A stretch of 30,192 nt of DNA from Eubacterium sp. CAG:841 (GCA_000437375.1 FR898229.1:15473-45664), one strand, 5' to 3'; positions 16,566 to 24,261 are shown, numbered from the stretch's first letter. The notes: generated by a model not told the origin, from the sequence alone. Program-made: numbers and translations.

Positions 16566-17290
16566 TTCTGTTCTTCGTCGGATATCCCGAAAAGACGGAG
16601 CGCTTCTCTTGCCGCCTGTTTTTCGGCTTCCTTTTTGCTCTTTCCATCGCCTTTGCCGAGAACGTTGCTGTTTACCTTTACCTCGCAGAAAAACGTTTTG
16701 TCGTGATCGGGACCTTCTTCTCCCGTGATTATATATTCAAGCTTTTCGCCGGGCGATTCCTGAATTATCTCCTGCAAAAGCGATTTCGGATCCGAAAGAC
16801 TTTTTGTCGGGGAAAACGCGTCTGCCGCCTTTGTTACAAACGGCATTACAAAATCCTCCACGCTTTTTCTCCCACCGTCAAGATAAACGGCGGCTGTAAG
16901 TGCTTCAAAGGCGTCCTCAAGGTTTGAGTCAAGATCTCTTCCTCCGCAGATTTCCTCCCCGTGGCCGAGATAAAGATATTCGCCGAGCGATATCTCCCTT
17001 GAAAACGATGCAAGCGACGCGCGTTCGACTATGCTTCTGCGCATGCTTGAAAGCTCGCCTTCGTTGCTGTCCGGAAATCTTTTGAAAAGATATTCGCTTA
17101 CGATCGCCGAAAGCACCGAGTCGCCGAGAAATTCAAGTCTTTCGTTTGACTTTTCCGTCTTTTTTGCTTCGTTCACATATGAAGTGTGACACAACGCCTC
17201 GCGAAGAAATTCTCTGTTTGCAAATCTGTGATTTATACGTTTTTCAAGCTCCGCCGTATCAATGTGCGGAGAAGTTATCTTATCCTTCAT
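16562..17290 (-). CDS. rnc: ribonuclease III
   Basis: RNase III cuts double-stranded RNA, including the 30S rRNA precursor. The 242-residue protein has an N-terminal endonuclease domain with the signature NERLEFLGDS (49-58) and the second acidic site in DAFEALTAAVYLDGG, followed by a C-terminal double-stranded RNA-binding domain (about 165-236) ending KKEAEKQAAREALRLFG. Both metal-binding acidic clusters are intact. The ribosome binding site GGAGG lies inside the last codons of plsX, which the gene overlaps by 11 bases. The acpP gene, usually found between plsX and rnc in Firmicutes, is absent here. Confidence 0.98.
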   Translation of the reverse strand: MKDKITSPHIDTAELEKRINHRFANREFLREALCHTSYVNEAKKTEKSNERLEFLGDSVLSAIVSEYLFKRFPDSNEGELSSMRRSIVERASLASFSREISLGEYLYLGHGEEICGGRDLDSNLEDAFEALTAAVYLDGGRKSVEDFVMPFVTKAADAFSPTKSLSDPKSLLQEIIQESPGEKLEYIITGEEGPDHDKTFFCEVKVNSNVLGKGDGKSKKEAEKQAAREALRLFGISDEEQK

Positions 17291-18296
17291 TTTTTCCTCC
17301 GACAGGTACAGCTTTGAAAAGCTCCGCCGATTTTTCTATTTCGCCTATAACGTCGGCGCGGGCATAGTCCGCCGCACGCATAAGCGCATTTTTTATTGCG
17401 TTCGCTTCCGAATTTCCGTGAGCCTTTATAACGGGCTTCGCTATTCCTATAAACGGTGCGCCGCCGTATTCGGTAACGTCAAAAAATCTGTCCTCGTGTT
17501 CAAGCGCGGAGACAACGTCGCCTCGTTTTCCTCCGTCGGTAGATCCGACCTCCCGTATAACGTGCTTCATAACGAACCGGCAAAGTCCCTCGCTTGTTTT
17601 GAGAAGAACGTTTCCGGTAAATCCGTCGCAGACGGCTACGTCGCAGGCGTCAAACGGAAGTTCCTTTCCTTCAACGTTTCCTATAAAGTTCAGATTTTCA
17701 TCGTTTTCCATGAGCGCCTTCGCTTCTATCACGAGCGGAGTTCCTTTATGTCCTTCGGAGCCGTTGTTGACAAGCGCCACTCTCGGACGTTCTATTCCGT
17801 AAAGCTTTCTCATATATATCGAGCCGAGATGCGCAAAATGCAGAAGATATTCCGGTGTGACCGTGACGTTTGCTCCGCAGTCCATAAGCATTACATTGTT
17901 GGTGTAAGGAAGCACCGTTCCGAGCGCCGCGCGTCGAAGTCCCGGCACTCTATGGACGATGAGCGTCGCGCCGGTAAAGAGCGCGCCCGTATTCCCGCAT
18001 GATACAACCGCGTCGCCGTCGCCTGCGGCGAGCATGCGAAGCGCCGCGCCCATAGAAGAATTTTTCTTCTTCTGAACGATGCAGAGAGGGTTGTCCTCCA
18101 TTTCTATCACGCTGTCGCTGCCGATTATATCAAAATCGCTGCTGTCTGCTCCTTCAGCCGAGAGTACGTCACGTATTATGCTCTCGTCGCCGACAAGCGC
18201 TATGCGCGCGTCAAGCTCTTTTCTTGCGAGCAATGCGCCTTTTATTATCTCGGCAGGCGGATTGTCGCCGCCCATAACGTCAAGAATTATCTTCAT
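17280..18296 (-). CDS. plsX: phosphate acyltransferase PlsX
   Basis: PlsX converts acyl-ACP and phosphate to acyl-phosphate, the donor used by PlsY to start phospholipid synthesis at the membrane. The 338-residue protein has the usual length and motifs: MKIILDVMGGDNPP at the start, SCGNTGALFTGATLIVHRVPG-type sequence split over residues about 99-120, DCGANVTVTPEYLLHFA, and CDGFTGNVLLKTSEG. The ATG at 18296 follows CGGAG. It is the first gene of the eleven-gene run ending in leuS and has its own promoter. Its partner enzyme may be the plsY-like gene at 1181-1858, although that protein is divergent. Confidence 0.97.
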   Translation of the reverse strand: MKIILDVMGGDNPPAEIIKGALLARKELDARIALVGDESIIRDVLSAEGADSSDFDIIGSDSVIEMEDNPLCIVQKKKNSSMGAALRMLAAGDGDAVVSCGNTGALFTGATLIVHRVPGLRRAALGTVLPYTNNVMLMDCGANVTVTPEYLLHFAHLGSIYMRKLYGIERPRVALVNNGSEGHKGTPLVIEAKALMENDENLNFIGNVEGKELPFDACDVAVCDGFTGNVLLKTSEGLCRFVMKHVIREVGSTDGGKRGDVVSALEHEDRFFDVTEYGGAPFIGIAKPVIKAHGNSEANAIKNALMRAADYARADVIGEIEKSAELFKAVPVGGKNEG

Positions 18297-18328
18297 AAAA
18301 TACTCCGATATTATAGTTTTACTTATGT

Positions 18329-18357
18329 ATTATATAACAAAATAAATAATATTTCAA
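18329..18357 (-). promoter_or_regulatory. sigma-A promoter for the plsX-leuS gene run
   Basis: On the minus strand TTGAAA (18352-18357) and TATAAT (18329-18334) are 17 bases apart. The start is predicted near 18322, about 26 nt before the plsX ATG. It lies just after the topA terminator, and I see no equally good promoter further inside the run. Confidence 0.8.
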
Positions 18358-18371
18358 TATGTATTTCAAAC

Positions 18372-18400
18372 AAAAAAGGCGACGTCTTTCGACGGCCGCC
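18372..18400 (-). terminator. intrinsic terminator after topA
   Basis: On the minus strand a GGCGGCCGTC arm pairs with GACGTCGCC (one bulged C and one G-U pair) closed by a GAAA tetraloop (18378-18400), followed by TTTTTTG (18372-18377). It lies about 20 bases after the topA stop and isolates topA from plsX. Confidence 0.9.
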
Positions 18401-18419
18401 ATTTTTTTGAATATTATTC

Positions 18420-20660
18420 TTATTTTTTATCCTCAAAGTCCTTGTAGCCGCAGGCGGCGTCGGCGCAATAAAGTCCCTTGCCTTTCTTTTCAAAAAGCAT
18501 CTTTCCGCACTTCGGACATTTTTCTGCGGTCGGAAGATCCCAGCTTGAAAAATCGCATTCGGGATACTTTTCGCAGCGGTAATAAAGATTTTTCTTCTTG
18601 CCGTAAGCTTTTACTATATCGCCTCCGCATTTAGGACATTTAACCCCGATAGGCTCGAGAATTGCCTTTGTATATCTGCACTTGGGGAAGTTCGAGCAAG
18701 CATAAAAACGTCCGTACGAGCTGCTGCGTATAACTATATCGCCGCCGCACTTTTCGCACTTCATATCGGTTTTTTCGGGTTCTTCCGTTTTCTTTTCCAT
18801 AACGTTGCCCTTTTTGTCTATCGCCTTTGTATTTTTACACTCGGGATATCCGGGGCAAGCGGCAAAAGTACCGAATCTGCCGTGCTTTATTACCATTTTT
18901 CTTCCGCATTTTTCGCAGATTATGTCGGATTCTTCATCCGGAATCTTTACCTTGTTATCCTTTATGGATTCCTGCGCCTTTTCGAGCGTTTTTGAAAAAT
19001 CGCCGTAGAAATCGCCGAGAACCTCCGTCATCGTTTCCTCTCCGCGCGCGATTTTATCGAGATCCTCTTCCACACTCGCGGTGAACTTATAATCCACGAT
19101 CTCAGGAAAATTCTTTTTCATAAGCTTGACTGTCGCTTCGCCGAGCGGCGTCGATACAAGCGCTTTCTTTTCACGCTTTACATATCCTCTCTGAACGATC
19201 GTGGTTATCGTCTGCGCGTAGGTGCTCGGTCTGCCTATGCCCTTCTCCTCAAGAAATTTAATAAGCGAACCTTCCGTGTAGTGCGCCGGAGGATCGGTGA
19301 AGTTCTGTTTTGAATCAAGTGCTTCCTTTGTGAGCCTGTCTCCTGCCGAAAGTTCGGGAAGCTTTGTTTTGGGTTGAGCCTCATCGCCCGTATCGTCATA
19401 CGCGAGCATATACCCCTTGAAGCTTACAACATATTCGCTCGATTTGAATATATATTCGCCGCAGGAGATATCTGCCGAAAGCACTTCAAGCTCGGCATTC
19501 TTCATCTGGCTTGCGATAAATCTGTCCCAGATAAGCTTATAAAGCTTGTATTGATCGGAAGAAAGCGTGCCTTTTACCCTTTCCGGAGGAAGAGTAAGAT
19601 CTGCCGGACGGATGGCTTCATGCGCGTCCTGTGCCGAAGCGTTCGACTTGAACACTCTGCGCTTTGAAGGATAACAATCGCTGCCGTATTTGCTGATAAT
19701 AAAGTCCTTCGCGGCTTCCGCAGCCTCGTCCGAAACACGGAGAGAGTCCGTTCTCATATACGTTATAAGACCGTGCGTTCCACCGTTTTCCGTACCTAAA
19801 TTTATACCTTCGTAAAGCTCCTGAGCCACAAGCATCGTGCGCTTGGATTGAAATCCGAGTCTTTTTGAAGCTTCCTGCTGAAGTGTTGACGTTATGAACG
19901 GAGGATTCGGCGAGCGATGCTTTTTCGTCACTTCGCTTGCGGAAACGATAAATTCGCCGTTTTCACAAGCGTCGGTCACTTTCTTTGCGTCATCCTCGCA
20001 GGCAAGCTCGATCTTACCGTTTTTATCGCCGAAGAATTTTGCCGTTATCTTAGCGCGCTTCGGAGTTTTAAGCGTCGCTTCTATCGTCCAGTATTCCTTA
20101 GGAACGAAAGCCTTTATCTCCGCTTCTCTTTCGACGATTATTCTCGTCGCAACCGACTGAACTCTTCCTGCGGAAAGTCCGCTGCGAACGGTTTTCCAAA
20201 GGTAAGGACTGATTTTGTAGCCAACTATTCGGTCAAGAATTCTTCTTGCCTGCTGCGAGTTTACAAGGTTCATATCTATTGCGCGCGGATGCTCCATTCC
20301 GGCAAGCACCGTTTTCTTTGTTATATCATTGAAGGTTACTCTGTTCGCTTCTTCAGGCTTTATGCCGAGAACCGTTGCAAGATGCCACGATATAGCTTCT
20401 CCCTCGCGGTCGGGATCGGTTGCGAAGTATACCTTATCGGCATTTTTAACTTCCTTTTTAAGCTGATTTATTATGTCCGATTTTCCCTTTATGTTAATGT
20501 ATTTCACCGCAAAGTCATGGTCAGTATCAACTCCGAGCGTACTTTTCGGAAGGTCTCTGACATGTCCGACAGACGCCATGACTTTATATTCCTTGCCGAG
20601 ATAGGAATTTATTGCGGGTGCCTTATAAGGCGACTCGATTATTACAAGATAATGCTGCAT
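18420..20660 (-). CDS. topA: DNA topoisomerase I
   Basis: TopA is the type IA enzyme that relaxes negative supercoils. The 746-residue protein has an N-terminal Toprim domain (LVIIESPYKA with catalytic E9, and DPDREGE near 82-88), RRILDRIVGYKISPYLW, LSAGRVQSVA and the active-site tyrosine Y301 in GLITYMRTDS. The C terminus carries four cysteine ribbons from about residue 575 (CEKCGRKM, CEKCGGDI, CPKCGGDI, CPKCGKML), a typical zinc-ribbon tail. No Shine-Dalgarno sequence lies within the usual distance of the ATG; the nearest AAGGAG is about 28 nt upstream beyond a small hairpin. It has its own consensus promoter and follows dprA, a common Firmicutes order. Confidence 0.98.
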   Translation of the reverse strand: MQHYLVIIESPYKAPAINSYLGKEYKVMASVGHVRDLPKSTLGVDTDHDFAVKYINIKGKSDIINQLKKEVKNADKVYFATDPDREGEAISWHLATVLGIKPEEANRVTFNDITKKTVLAGMEHPRAIDMNLVNSQQARRILDRIVGYKISPYLWKTVRSGLSAGRVQSVATRIIVEREAEIKAFVPKEYWTIEATLKTPKRAKITAKFFGDKNGKIELACEDDAKKVTDACENGEFIVSASEVTKKHRSPNPPFITSTLQQEASKRLGFQSKRTMLVAQELYEGINLGTENGGTHGLITYMRTDSLRVSDEAAEAAKDFIISKYGSDCYPSKRRVFKSNASAQDAHEAIRPADLTLPPERVKGTLSSDQYKLYKLIWDRFIASQMKNAELEVLSADISCGEYIFKSSEYVVSFKGYMLAYDDTGDEAQPKTKLPELSAGDRLTKEALDSKQNFTDPPAHYTEGSLIKFLEEKGIGRPSTYAQTITTIVQRGYVKREKKALVSTPLGEATVKLMKKNFPEIVDYKFTASVEEDLDKIARGEETMTEVLGDFYGDFSKTLEKAQESIKDNKVKIPDEESDIICEKCGRKMVIKHGRFGTFAACPGYPECKNTKAIDKKGNVMEKKTEEPEKTDMKCEKCGGDIVIRSSSYGRFYACSNFPKCRYTKAILEPIGVKCPKCGGDIVKAYGKKKNLYYRCEKYPECDFSSWDLPTAEKCPKCGKMLFEKKGKGLYCADAACGYKDFEDKK

Positions 20661-20670
20661 TTTTGCACGA

Positions 20671-20694
20671 TCGCTTGAAAAAGCGAAGCTCCTT
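20671..20694 (-). promoter_or_regulatory. topA leader: distant Shine-Dalgarno followed by a hairpin
   Basis: On the minus strand AAGGAG (20689-20694) is followed by the hairpin TCGCTT-TTTC-AAGCGA (20671-20686) and then the topA ATG at 20660. Linear spacing is about 28 nt, too long for normal initiation. Folding of the hairpin would reduce the effective distance to roughly 12 nt. This suggests structure-dependent initiation, though it could also be chance. Confidence 0.4.
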
Positions 20695-20729
20695 ATCTGA
20701 AATCTGTTTTATTTTTGGTGACGTTTGCC

Positions 20730-20758
20730 ATTATACACAACAGAGTGCGCCGTGTCAA
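20730..20758 (-). promoter_or_regulatory. perfect sigma-A promoter for topA
   Basis: On the minus strand TTGACA (20753-20758) and TATAAT (20730-20735) are separated by 17 bases. It begins two bases after the dprA stop codon, so topA can be expressed apart from dprA. Predicted start near 20723, giving a leader of about 60 nt. Confidence 0.88.
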
Positions 20759-20759
20759 G

Positions 20760-22001
20760 TCAAAAATTTTTAACTCTTTTATAACTTCCGCCCGGAACGG
20801 CTTCTATAAGTCCGTATATTTCAAGCGTGGTGAGAAGTCCGAGCATCGCTCCCGTCTCAAGCGACATACCCGAAGCTATTGCGGCTTTATATATCTCATC
20901 CGTTGTCATTCTGTCTCCGATGAGCGCAAAAAGCTTTCTTTCCTCCTCCGTGAGATACGAAAGGTCTTCATTTTTCGGTGCCGACTGCCTTTTAGGCTCC
21001 TGATACGGGCGGTTTTTCGTATATCTCGGCGGAGGATCTATCTTTGCGTCCGTCGCCGCGACCTTTACTTTCTGTGATGTGACATATCTTCTGTCATCTA
21101 TATTTTCGGTAAATATTCTGTGCGGATAAAGCAGCTCGTATTCCCTTAAAATGTCCTTTGCCGAAAGCGCTATTTTCGCGCCGTTGCGGATAAGCTCGTT
21201 TGTGCCTTCGCTTTCTCTGTCTCCTATCTTGCCGGGAACCGCAAACACGTCTCGCCCCTGTGACTGCGCTCTGCCGGCGGTTATAAGCGCACCGCTTCTT
21301 TTGTCGGCTTCAACCACGAGCGTAGCCTGTGAAAGTCCGGATATTATTCTGTTTCTCACGGGGAAATTCCAGCCGGAGGGTTCCGTGCCGGGAGCATATT
21401 CGGTCATCACCGTACCGTTTACGATTATCTGCTCCATAAGCTCCCTGTTCTGCGGAGGATATGCCGTTTCTATTCCGCAGCCGAGTACCGCAATCGTGTG
21501 TCCGCCAACGGAAAGTGCTCCTCTTGCCGCCATACCGTCTATACCGAGTGCCATTCCGGAAACGACTATTGCGCCGCCTCTTGCAAGCTCCGCGCCGAAT
21601 TTATATGCCGTTTTCTCACCGTATTCCGTGCATGATCTCGTCCCGACAACGGCAACAAGAACGTTATCGTCTATTTTGGGTATCTTGCCTTTGTAATAAA
21701 GCAAAAGCGGTTTTGCGTGTATTGAAGCCAGCCTTTTCGGATATATGTCGCTGTTCGCCGTCATTATAGAAACGTTCGTTCTTTCGCAGAAATCAAGTAT
21801 CCGCTTGCAAAGCTCAAGATCCTTGTCAAGCAAGGCATGTCTGAGTTCTTTCGATATTCCGCCGACTTCTTCAAGTCTCGCCTCATCCGAAGCATATATC
21901 TCCTCGGGAGAGCCTACCTGCGCCAAAAGGTAAGTCCCGCTTTCGCTGCCTGCGCCGCAGCGCAGTGAAAGCCATATCCAATAAAGCAGTGATCTGTCCA
22001 T
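20760..22001 (-). CDS. dprA: DNA-processing protein DprA
   Basis: DprA binds single-stranded DNA entering the cell during transformation and hands it to RecA. The 413-residue protein has an N-terminal helical domain, a Rossmann-like core with VGTR (119-122), SGMALGIDG (148-156), FPVRNRIISGLS (213-224) and SGALITAG (236-243), and a C-terminal winged-helix (about 345-413). A longer frame begins with a TTG at 22016 overlapping the upstream stop, but the ATG at 22001 has GGAGG at 5 bases, so it is preferred. It lies between the TrmH-type methyltransferase and topA. Presence of dprA alone does not show that the organism is competent. Confidence 0.96.
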   Translation of the reverse strand: MDRSLLYWIWLSLRCGAGSESGTYLLAQVGSPEEIYASDEARLEEVGGISKELRHALLDKDLELCKRILDFCERTNVSIMTANSDIYPKRLASIHAKPLLLYYKGKIPKIDDNVLVAVVGTRSCTEYGEKTAYKFGAELARGGAIVVSGMALGIDGMAARGALSVGGHTIAVLGCGIETAYPPQNRELMEQIIVNGTVMTEYAPGTEPSGWNFPVRNRIISGLSQATLVVEADKRSGALITAGRAQSQGRDVFAVPGKIGDRESEGTNELIRNGAKIALSAKDILREYELLYPHRIFTENIDDRRYVTSQKVKVAATDAKIDPPPRYTKNRPYQEPKRQSAPKNEDLSYLTEEERKLFALIGDRMTTDEIYKAAIASGMSLETGAMLGLLTTLEIYGLIEAVPGGSYKRVKNF

Positions 22002-22012
22002 TTTCTCCTCCG

Positions 22013-22786
22013 TCAAATTCTTTTATGCTCCCACATAAACACGGATGCCGCAACTGCCGCATTAAGTGATTCGGCTCCGTTTTCACGCATGGGTATTATA
22101 ACGCTGCCGTCGCAGCGATTGCGCACCTCCGAAGATATTCCGTGCCCCTCGTTTCCAACGACAAAAGCAAGCTTTCCGCCCTTTTCTATTTCGTCGGCGC
22201 GAACAGATGTCTTGTCAAGCATCGCGGCATAGACCTTATAGCCTTCGGCTCTCAGTTCCTTTATTTTTTCGGGTAAGGGCGCTCTTTCTGTCGGAACACG
22301 GAAAAGCGATCCCATCGCCGCGCGAACAGTCTTTTGCCCGAAAGCATCGGCACATCCGCCTCCCAGAAGCACTCTTTCCGCACCGAAAGCGTCGGCGCAA
22401 CGGATCACCGTCCCGACGTTACCGGGATCGGCAACGCCGTCAAGTATCATCGTAAGTCCCGTGCATCCGCATACGGGCAGCGGCTTTTTCGCTATTGTCA
22501 GCACTCCCTGCGGAGCGTTTTCCTCCGTAAGCTTTTCATATACGGCGTCTGCAACTTTATATATTTCTCCGTCAAAATAACAAAGCTCGGAAGCATACGT
22601 TTCCATAGCTTTTTCGCTTGCGAAAACAGCGACGATATCAAGCTTTTCGCGCATAGCTTCCAGAAAAAGCTTTATTCCTTCAAAGCGGAAAAGCCCCTCT
22701 GAGTCGCGCTTTTTCTTTTCCGAAAGTCCGCACGCCCAAAGAACCTTGGGGTTGCTTCTGCTTTTTATATCCGTTACAAAAGGCAT
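22013..22786 (-). CDS. TrmH/SpoU-family RNA 2'-O-methyltransferase
   Basis: This 257-residue SPOUT enzyme is expected to methylate a ribose in rRNA or tRNA using S-adenosylmethionine. A substrate-binding N-terminal domain (about 1-100, starting with ITDIKSR-like VTDIKSRSNPKV) precedes the knotted catalytic domain, which has all three motifs: DPGNVGTVIR (120-129), NEGHGIS (212-218) and IPMRENGAESLNAAVAASV (231-249). The target nucleotide cannot be told from sequence. An AAGGGGAG site lies about ten bases before the ATG. It follows the rplT terminator, a neighbour relationship common in Firmicutes, and no separate promoter is obvious, so it may depend on read-through. Confidence 0.93.
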   Translation of the reverse strand: MPFVTDIKSRSNPKVLWACGLSEKKKRDSEGLFRFEGIKLFLEAMREKLDIVAVFASEKAMETYASELCYFDGEIYKVADAVYEKLTEENAPQGVLTIAKKPLPVCGCTGLTMILDGVADPGNVGTVIRCADAFGAERVLLGGGCADAFGQKTVRAAMGSLFRVPTERAPLPEKIKELRAEGYKVYAAMLDKTSVRADEIEKGGKLAFVVGNEGHGISSEVRNRCDGSVIIPMRENGAESLNAAVAASVFMWEHKRI

Positions 22787-22812
22787 ATTCGTTTTACTCC
22801 CCTTTAATGCAC

Positions 22813-22843
22813 AAAAACCAAAGCATATTTCAGCTTTGGTTTT
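22813..22843 (-). terminator. intrinsic terminator after rplT
   Basis: AAAACCAAAGC and GCTTTGGTTTT form a perfect 11-bp stem (22814-22824 with 22833-22843) with an 8-nt loop; on the minus strand the 3' arm runs into TTTTTG. It lies about 13 bases after the rplT stop codon. Confidence 0.92.
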
Positions 22844-22855
22844 CAGGTTATAAGA

Positions 22856-23209
22856 TTAAAGCGCTTTTTTAGCTGTTTCAACGAGAGAAGCGAATGCTTC
22901 CTTGTCGGAAACTGCAAGCTCTGCGAGCATCTTGCGGTTTATATCAACGCCTGCAAGCTTAAGACCGTGCATAAGCTGTGAGTAGTTGATTCCGTTTACC
23001 TTTGCCTGTGCGGAAATTCTTGTTATCCACAGAGAACGGAAATCTCTCTTTTTAAGTTTACGTCCTGCAAAAGCGTAGTTACCGCTCTTCATTACCTGCT
23101 CTTTAGCCATCTTGAAGTGCTTGCTCTTCGCACCCCAATAGCCCTTGGCGAGCTTCAGCATTTTATTTCTTCTTTTGCGCGTCATCATAGCGCCTTTTAC
23201 TCTTGCCAT
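22856..23209 (-). CDS. rplT: 50S ribosomal protein L20
   Basis: L20 is an early-binding large-subunit protein and, in Firmicutes, the autogenous repressor of its operon. The 117-residue sequence begins MARVKGAMMTRKRRNKMLKL and contains GAKSKHFKMAKEQVMKSG-type and RKLKKRDFRSLWITRI segments typical of L20. The ATG follows AGGAGG. It is the last gene of infC-rpmI-rplT and a terminator follows. The basic N-terminal tail and globular C-terminal RNA-binding part are both intact, so it could regulate the leader upstream of infC. Confidence 0.98.
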   Translation of the reverse strand: MARVKGAMMTRKRRNKMLKLAKGYWGAKSKHFKMAKEQVMKSGNYAFAGRKLKKRDFRSLWITRISAQAKVNGINYSQLMHGLKLAGVDINRKMLAELAVSDKEAFASLVETAKKAL

Positions 23210-23235
23210 CTTTGCTTCCTCCTATTTCGATTCGA

Positions 23236-23430
23236 TTATTTCTGGATGAGTGTCTTTACCGTTGCCTCGAAAGAGGGGCTGAGGTAAGTGTTGCGTCTGA
23301 GCTGTCTCTTGCGCTTGGGCGTCTTGAGTCCGAGCTTATGACGACGGTTTGAGCTGTTCATCTTTACTCTTCCGCTTTTTGTAACGGAAAATCTTTTCGC
23401 TGTCGCGCTGTGTGTTTTGATCTTAGGCAT
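23236..23430 (-). CDS. rpmI: 50S ribosomal protein L35
   Basis: The 64-residue, strongly basic protein begins MPKIKTHSATAKRFSVTKSG and contains NRRHKLGLKTPKRKRQLRR, diagnostic for L35. The ATG follows AAAGGA. It lies between infC and rplT in the conserved translation operon, with 48 bases to infC that include a short hairpin. Confidence 0.98.
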   Translation of the reverse strand: MPKIKTHSATAKRFSVTKSGRVKMNSSNRRHKLGLKTPKRKRQLRRNTYLSPSFEATVKTLIQK

Positions 23431-23457
23431 AGTGATTTTTTCCTTTCGATATGACTT

Positions 23458-23472
23458 TGCGGCGTAGCCGCA
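23458..23472 (-). promoter_or_regulatory. intercistronic hairpin between infC and rpmI
   Basis: On the minus strand TGCGGC-TAC-GCCGCA forms a 6-bp GC-rich hairpin 7 bases after the infC stop and about 28 bases before rpmI. It has no U-tract, so it is not a terminator. It could be a stability element or a contact site for translational control, but there is no direct evidence. Confidence 0.4.
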
Positions 23473-23478
23473 TTTTGG

Positions 23479-23997
23479 TTACTTCTTTATCGGCGATATA
23501 ACAAGCGAAAGCTTGCGACCTTCAAGCACGGCTTTCTTGTCCGTGCTTCCGTATTCGGAACACGCGGCAACAAATCTGTCCATCATGGCGGTGCCGAGTT
23601 CGGGGTGAAGAAGCTCTCTTCTTCCGTTGAACTTGACGACTGCGCGCACCTTGTTTCCTTCTTTAAGGAAGCGGAGCGCATGACCGAGCTTTGTTTCAAA
23701 GTCGTGATCGCCTATATTGCAGGAGAGCTGAATTTCCTTAACTTCAACAACCTGCTGTTTTTTTCTTGCTTCTTTTTCGCGTTTTTCGCGTTCAAAACGG
23801 AATTTGCCGTAATCCATTATGCGACACACGGGCGGTTCCGCCTTGTCTGCTATCATAACAAGGTCGCTGCCGCTGTCATAGGCGGCTTTAAGCGCCTTGT
23901 CCGTATCGACAATACCGAGCTGTTCGCCGTTTTCGCCGATGAGACGCACCTGAGGAACTCTTATATCCTCGTTGAAAAGATAATCTTTAGTGCTGAT
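23479..23997 (-). CDS. infC: translation initiation factor IF-3 with ATC start codon
   Basis: IF-3 binds the 30S subunit and rejects wrong start codons. From an ATC at 23997 the protein has 172 residues, the standard length, beginning with STKDYLFNEDIRVPQVRLIG after the initiator. Other family blocks are PPVCRIMDYGKFRFE, EVKEIQLSCNIGDHDFETK split by a basic linker, and VVKFNGRREL. GGAGG lies 9 bases before the ATC, and no ATG, GTG or TTG is suitably placed in frame. The apparent longer frame (to 24051) would run through the leader terminator and is rejected. A rare AUU/AUC-type start is typical for infC, where IF-3 limits its own translation. Confidence 0.95.
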   Translation of the reverse strand: MSTKDYLFNEDIRVPQVRLIGENGEQLGIVDTDKALKAAYDSGSDLVMIADKAEPPVCRIMDYGKFRFEREKREKEARKKQQVVEVKEIQLSCNIGDHDFETKLGHALRFLKEGNKVRAVVKFNGRRELLHPELGTAMMDRFVAACSEYGSTDKKAVLEGRKLSLVISPIKK

Positions 23998-24147
23998 AGT
24001 AGCACACCTCCAAAAATAAAAATTGCGGAAAGCCAAAGAGCTTCTCCGCACCGAAAATTTTCCTCACAACGTAAGGAAAAACGAATGTTATTGACCAAGC
24101 TCGCGACGCAGCTTGGTGAAAGCGGAGAACGCTTTTCTTTGTTTTGC
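23998..24147 (-). promoter_or_regulatory. infC leader RNA with attenuator (L20-leader-like)
   Basis: The transcript leader of about 150 nt folds into several stems on the minus strand: AAAGCG/CGCTTT near 24117-24134, an 8-bp ACCAAGCT/AGCTTGGT hairpin (24094-24117), TTTTCCT/AGGAAAA (24058-24080) and a terminator (24012-24050). An upstream UUCUCCGC (24122-24129) is perfectly complementary to GCGGAGAA (24042-24049), which forms the 5' arm of the terminator, so pairing of the two would prevent termination. This matches the known logic of Firmicutes L20 leaders, in which L20 binding promotes termination. Identity as an L20 leader is inferred from position and structure, not from a covariance model. 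Confidence 0.75.
24012..24050 (-). terminator. conditional terminator directly before the infC ribosome binding site
   Basis: On the minus strand TGCGGA-G-AAGC pairs with GCTT-TCCGCA (10 bp with one bulged G, 6-nt loop; 24024-24050), followed by ATTTTTATTTTT (24012-24023). The Shine-Dalgarno GGAGG begins at the very next base, so termination would occur just before infC can be translated. Confidence 0.85.
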
Positions 24148-24153
24148 TGAAAC

Positions 24154-24182
24154 AGTATAGCACTTCATCTGTGTTTTGTCAA
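24154..24182 (-). promoter_or_regulatory. sigma-A promoter for infC-rpmI-rplT
   Basis: On the minus strand TTGACA (24177-24182) and TATACT (24154-24159) are 17 bases apart. The start is predicted near 24147, about 150 nt before the infC start codon. The 80 bases between here and the next terminator (24262-24288) hold no other feature that I can see. Confidence 0.87.
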
Positions 24183-24261
24183 GTATATTTTGCAATTTTG
24201 TACGTTTTTTATCCAAAGCGGCAAATAAAATTCTTAATTTTCGTTTCTCGGCTTTCAATTC

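Noticed and set aside
23998..24051. N-terminal extension of IF-3 starting at 24051
   Set aside because: It would translate the U-tract and 3' arm of the leader terminator and the Shine-Dalgarno itself; the family length and the ribosome binding site both support the ATC at 23997.
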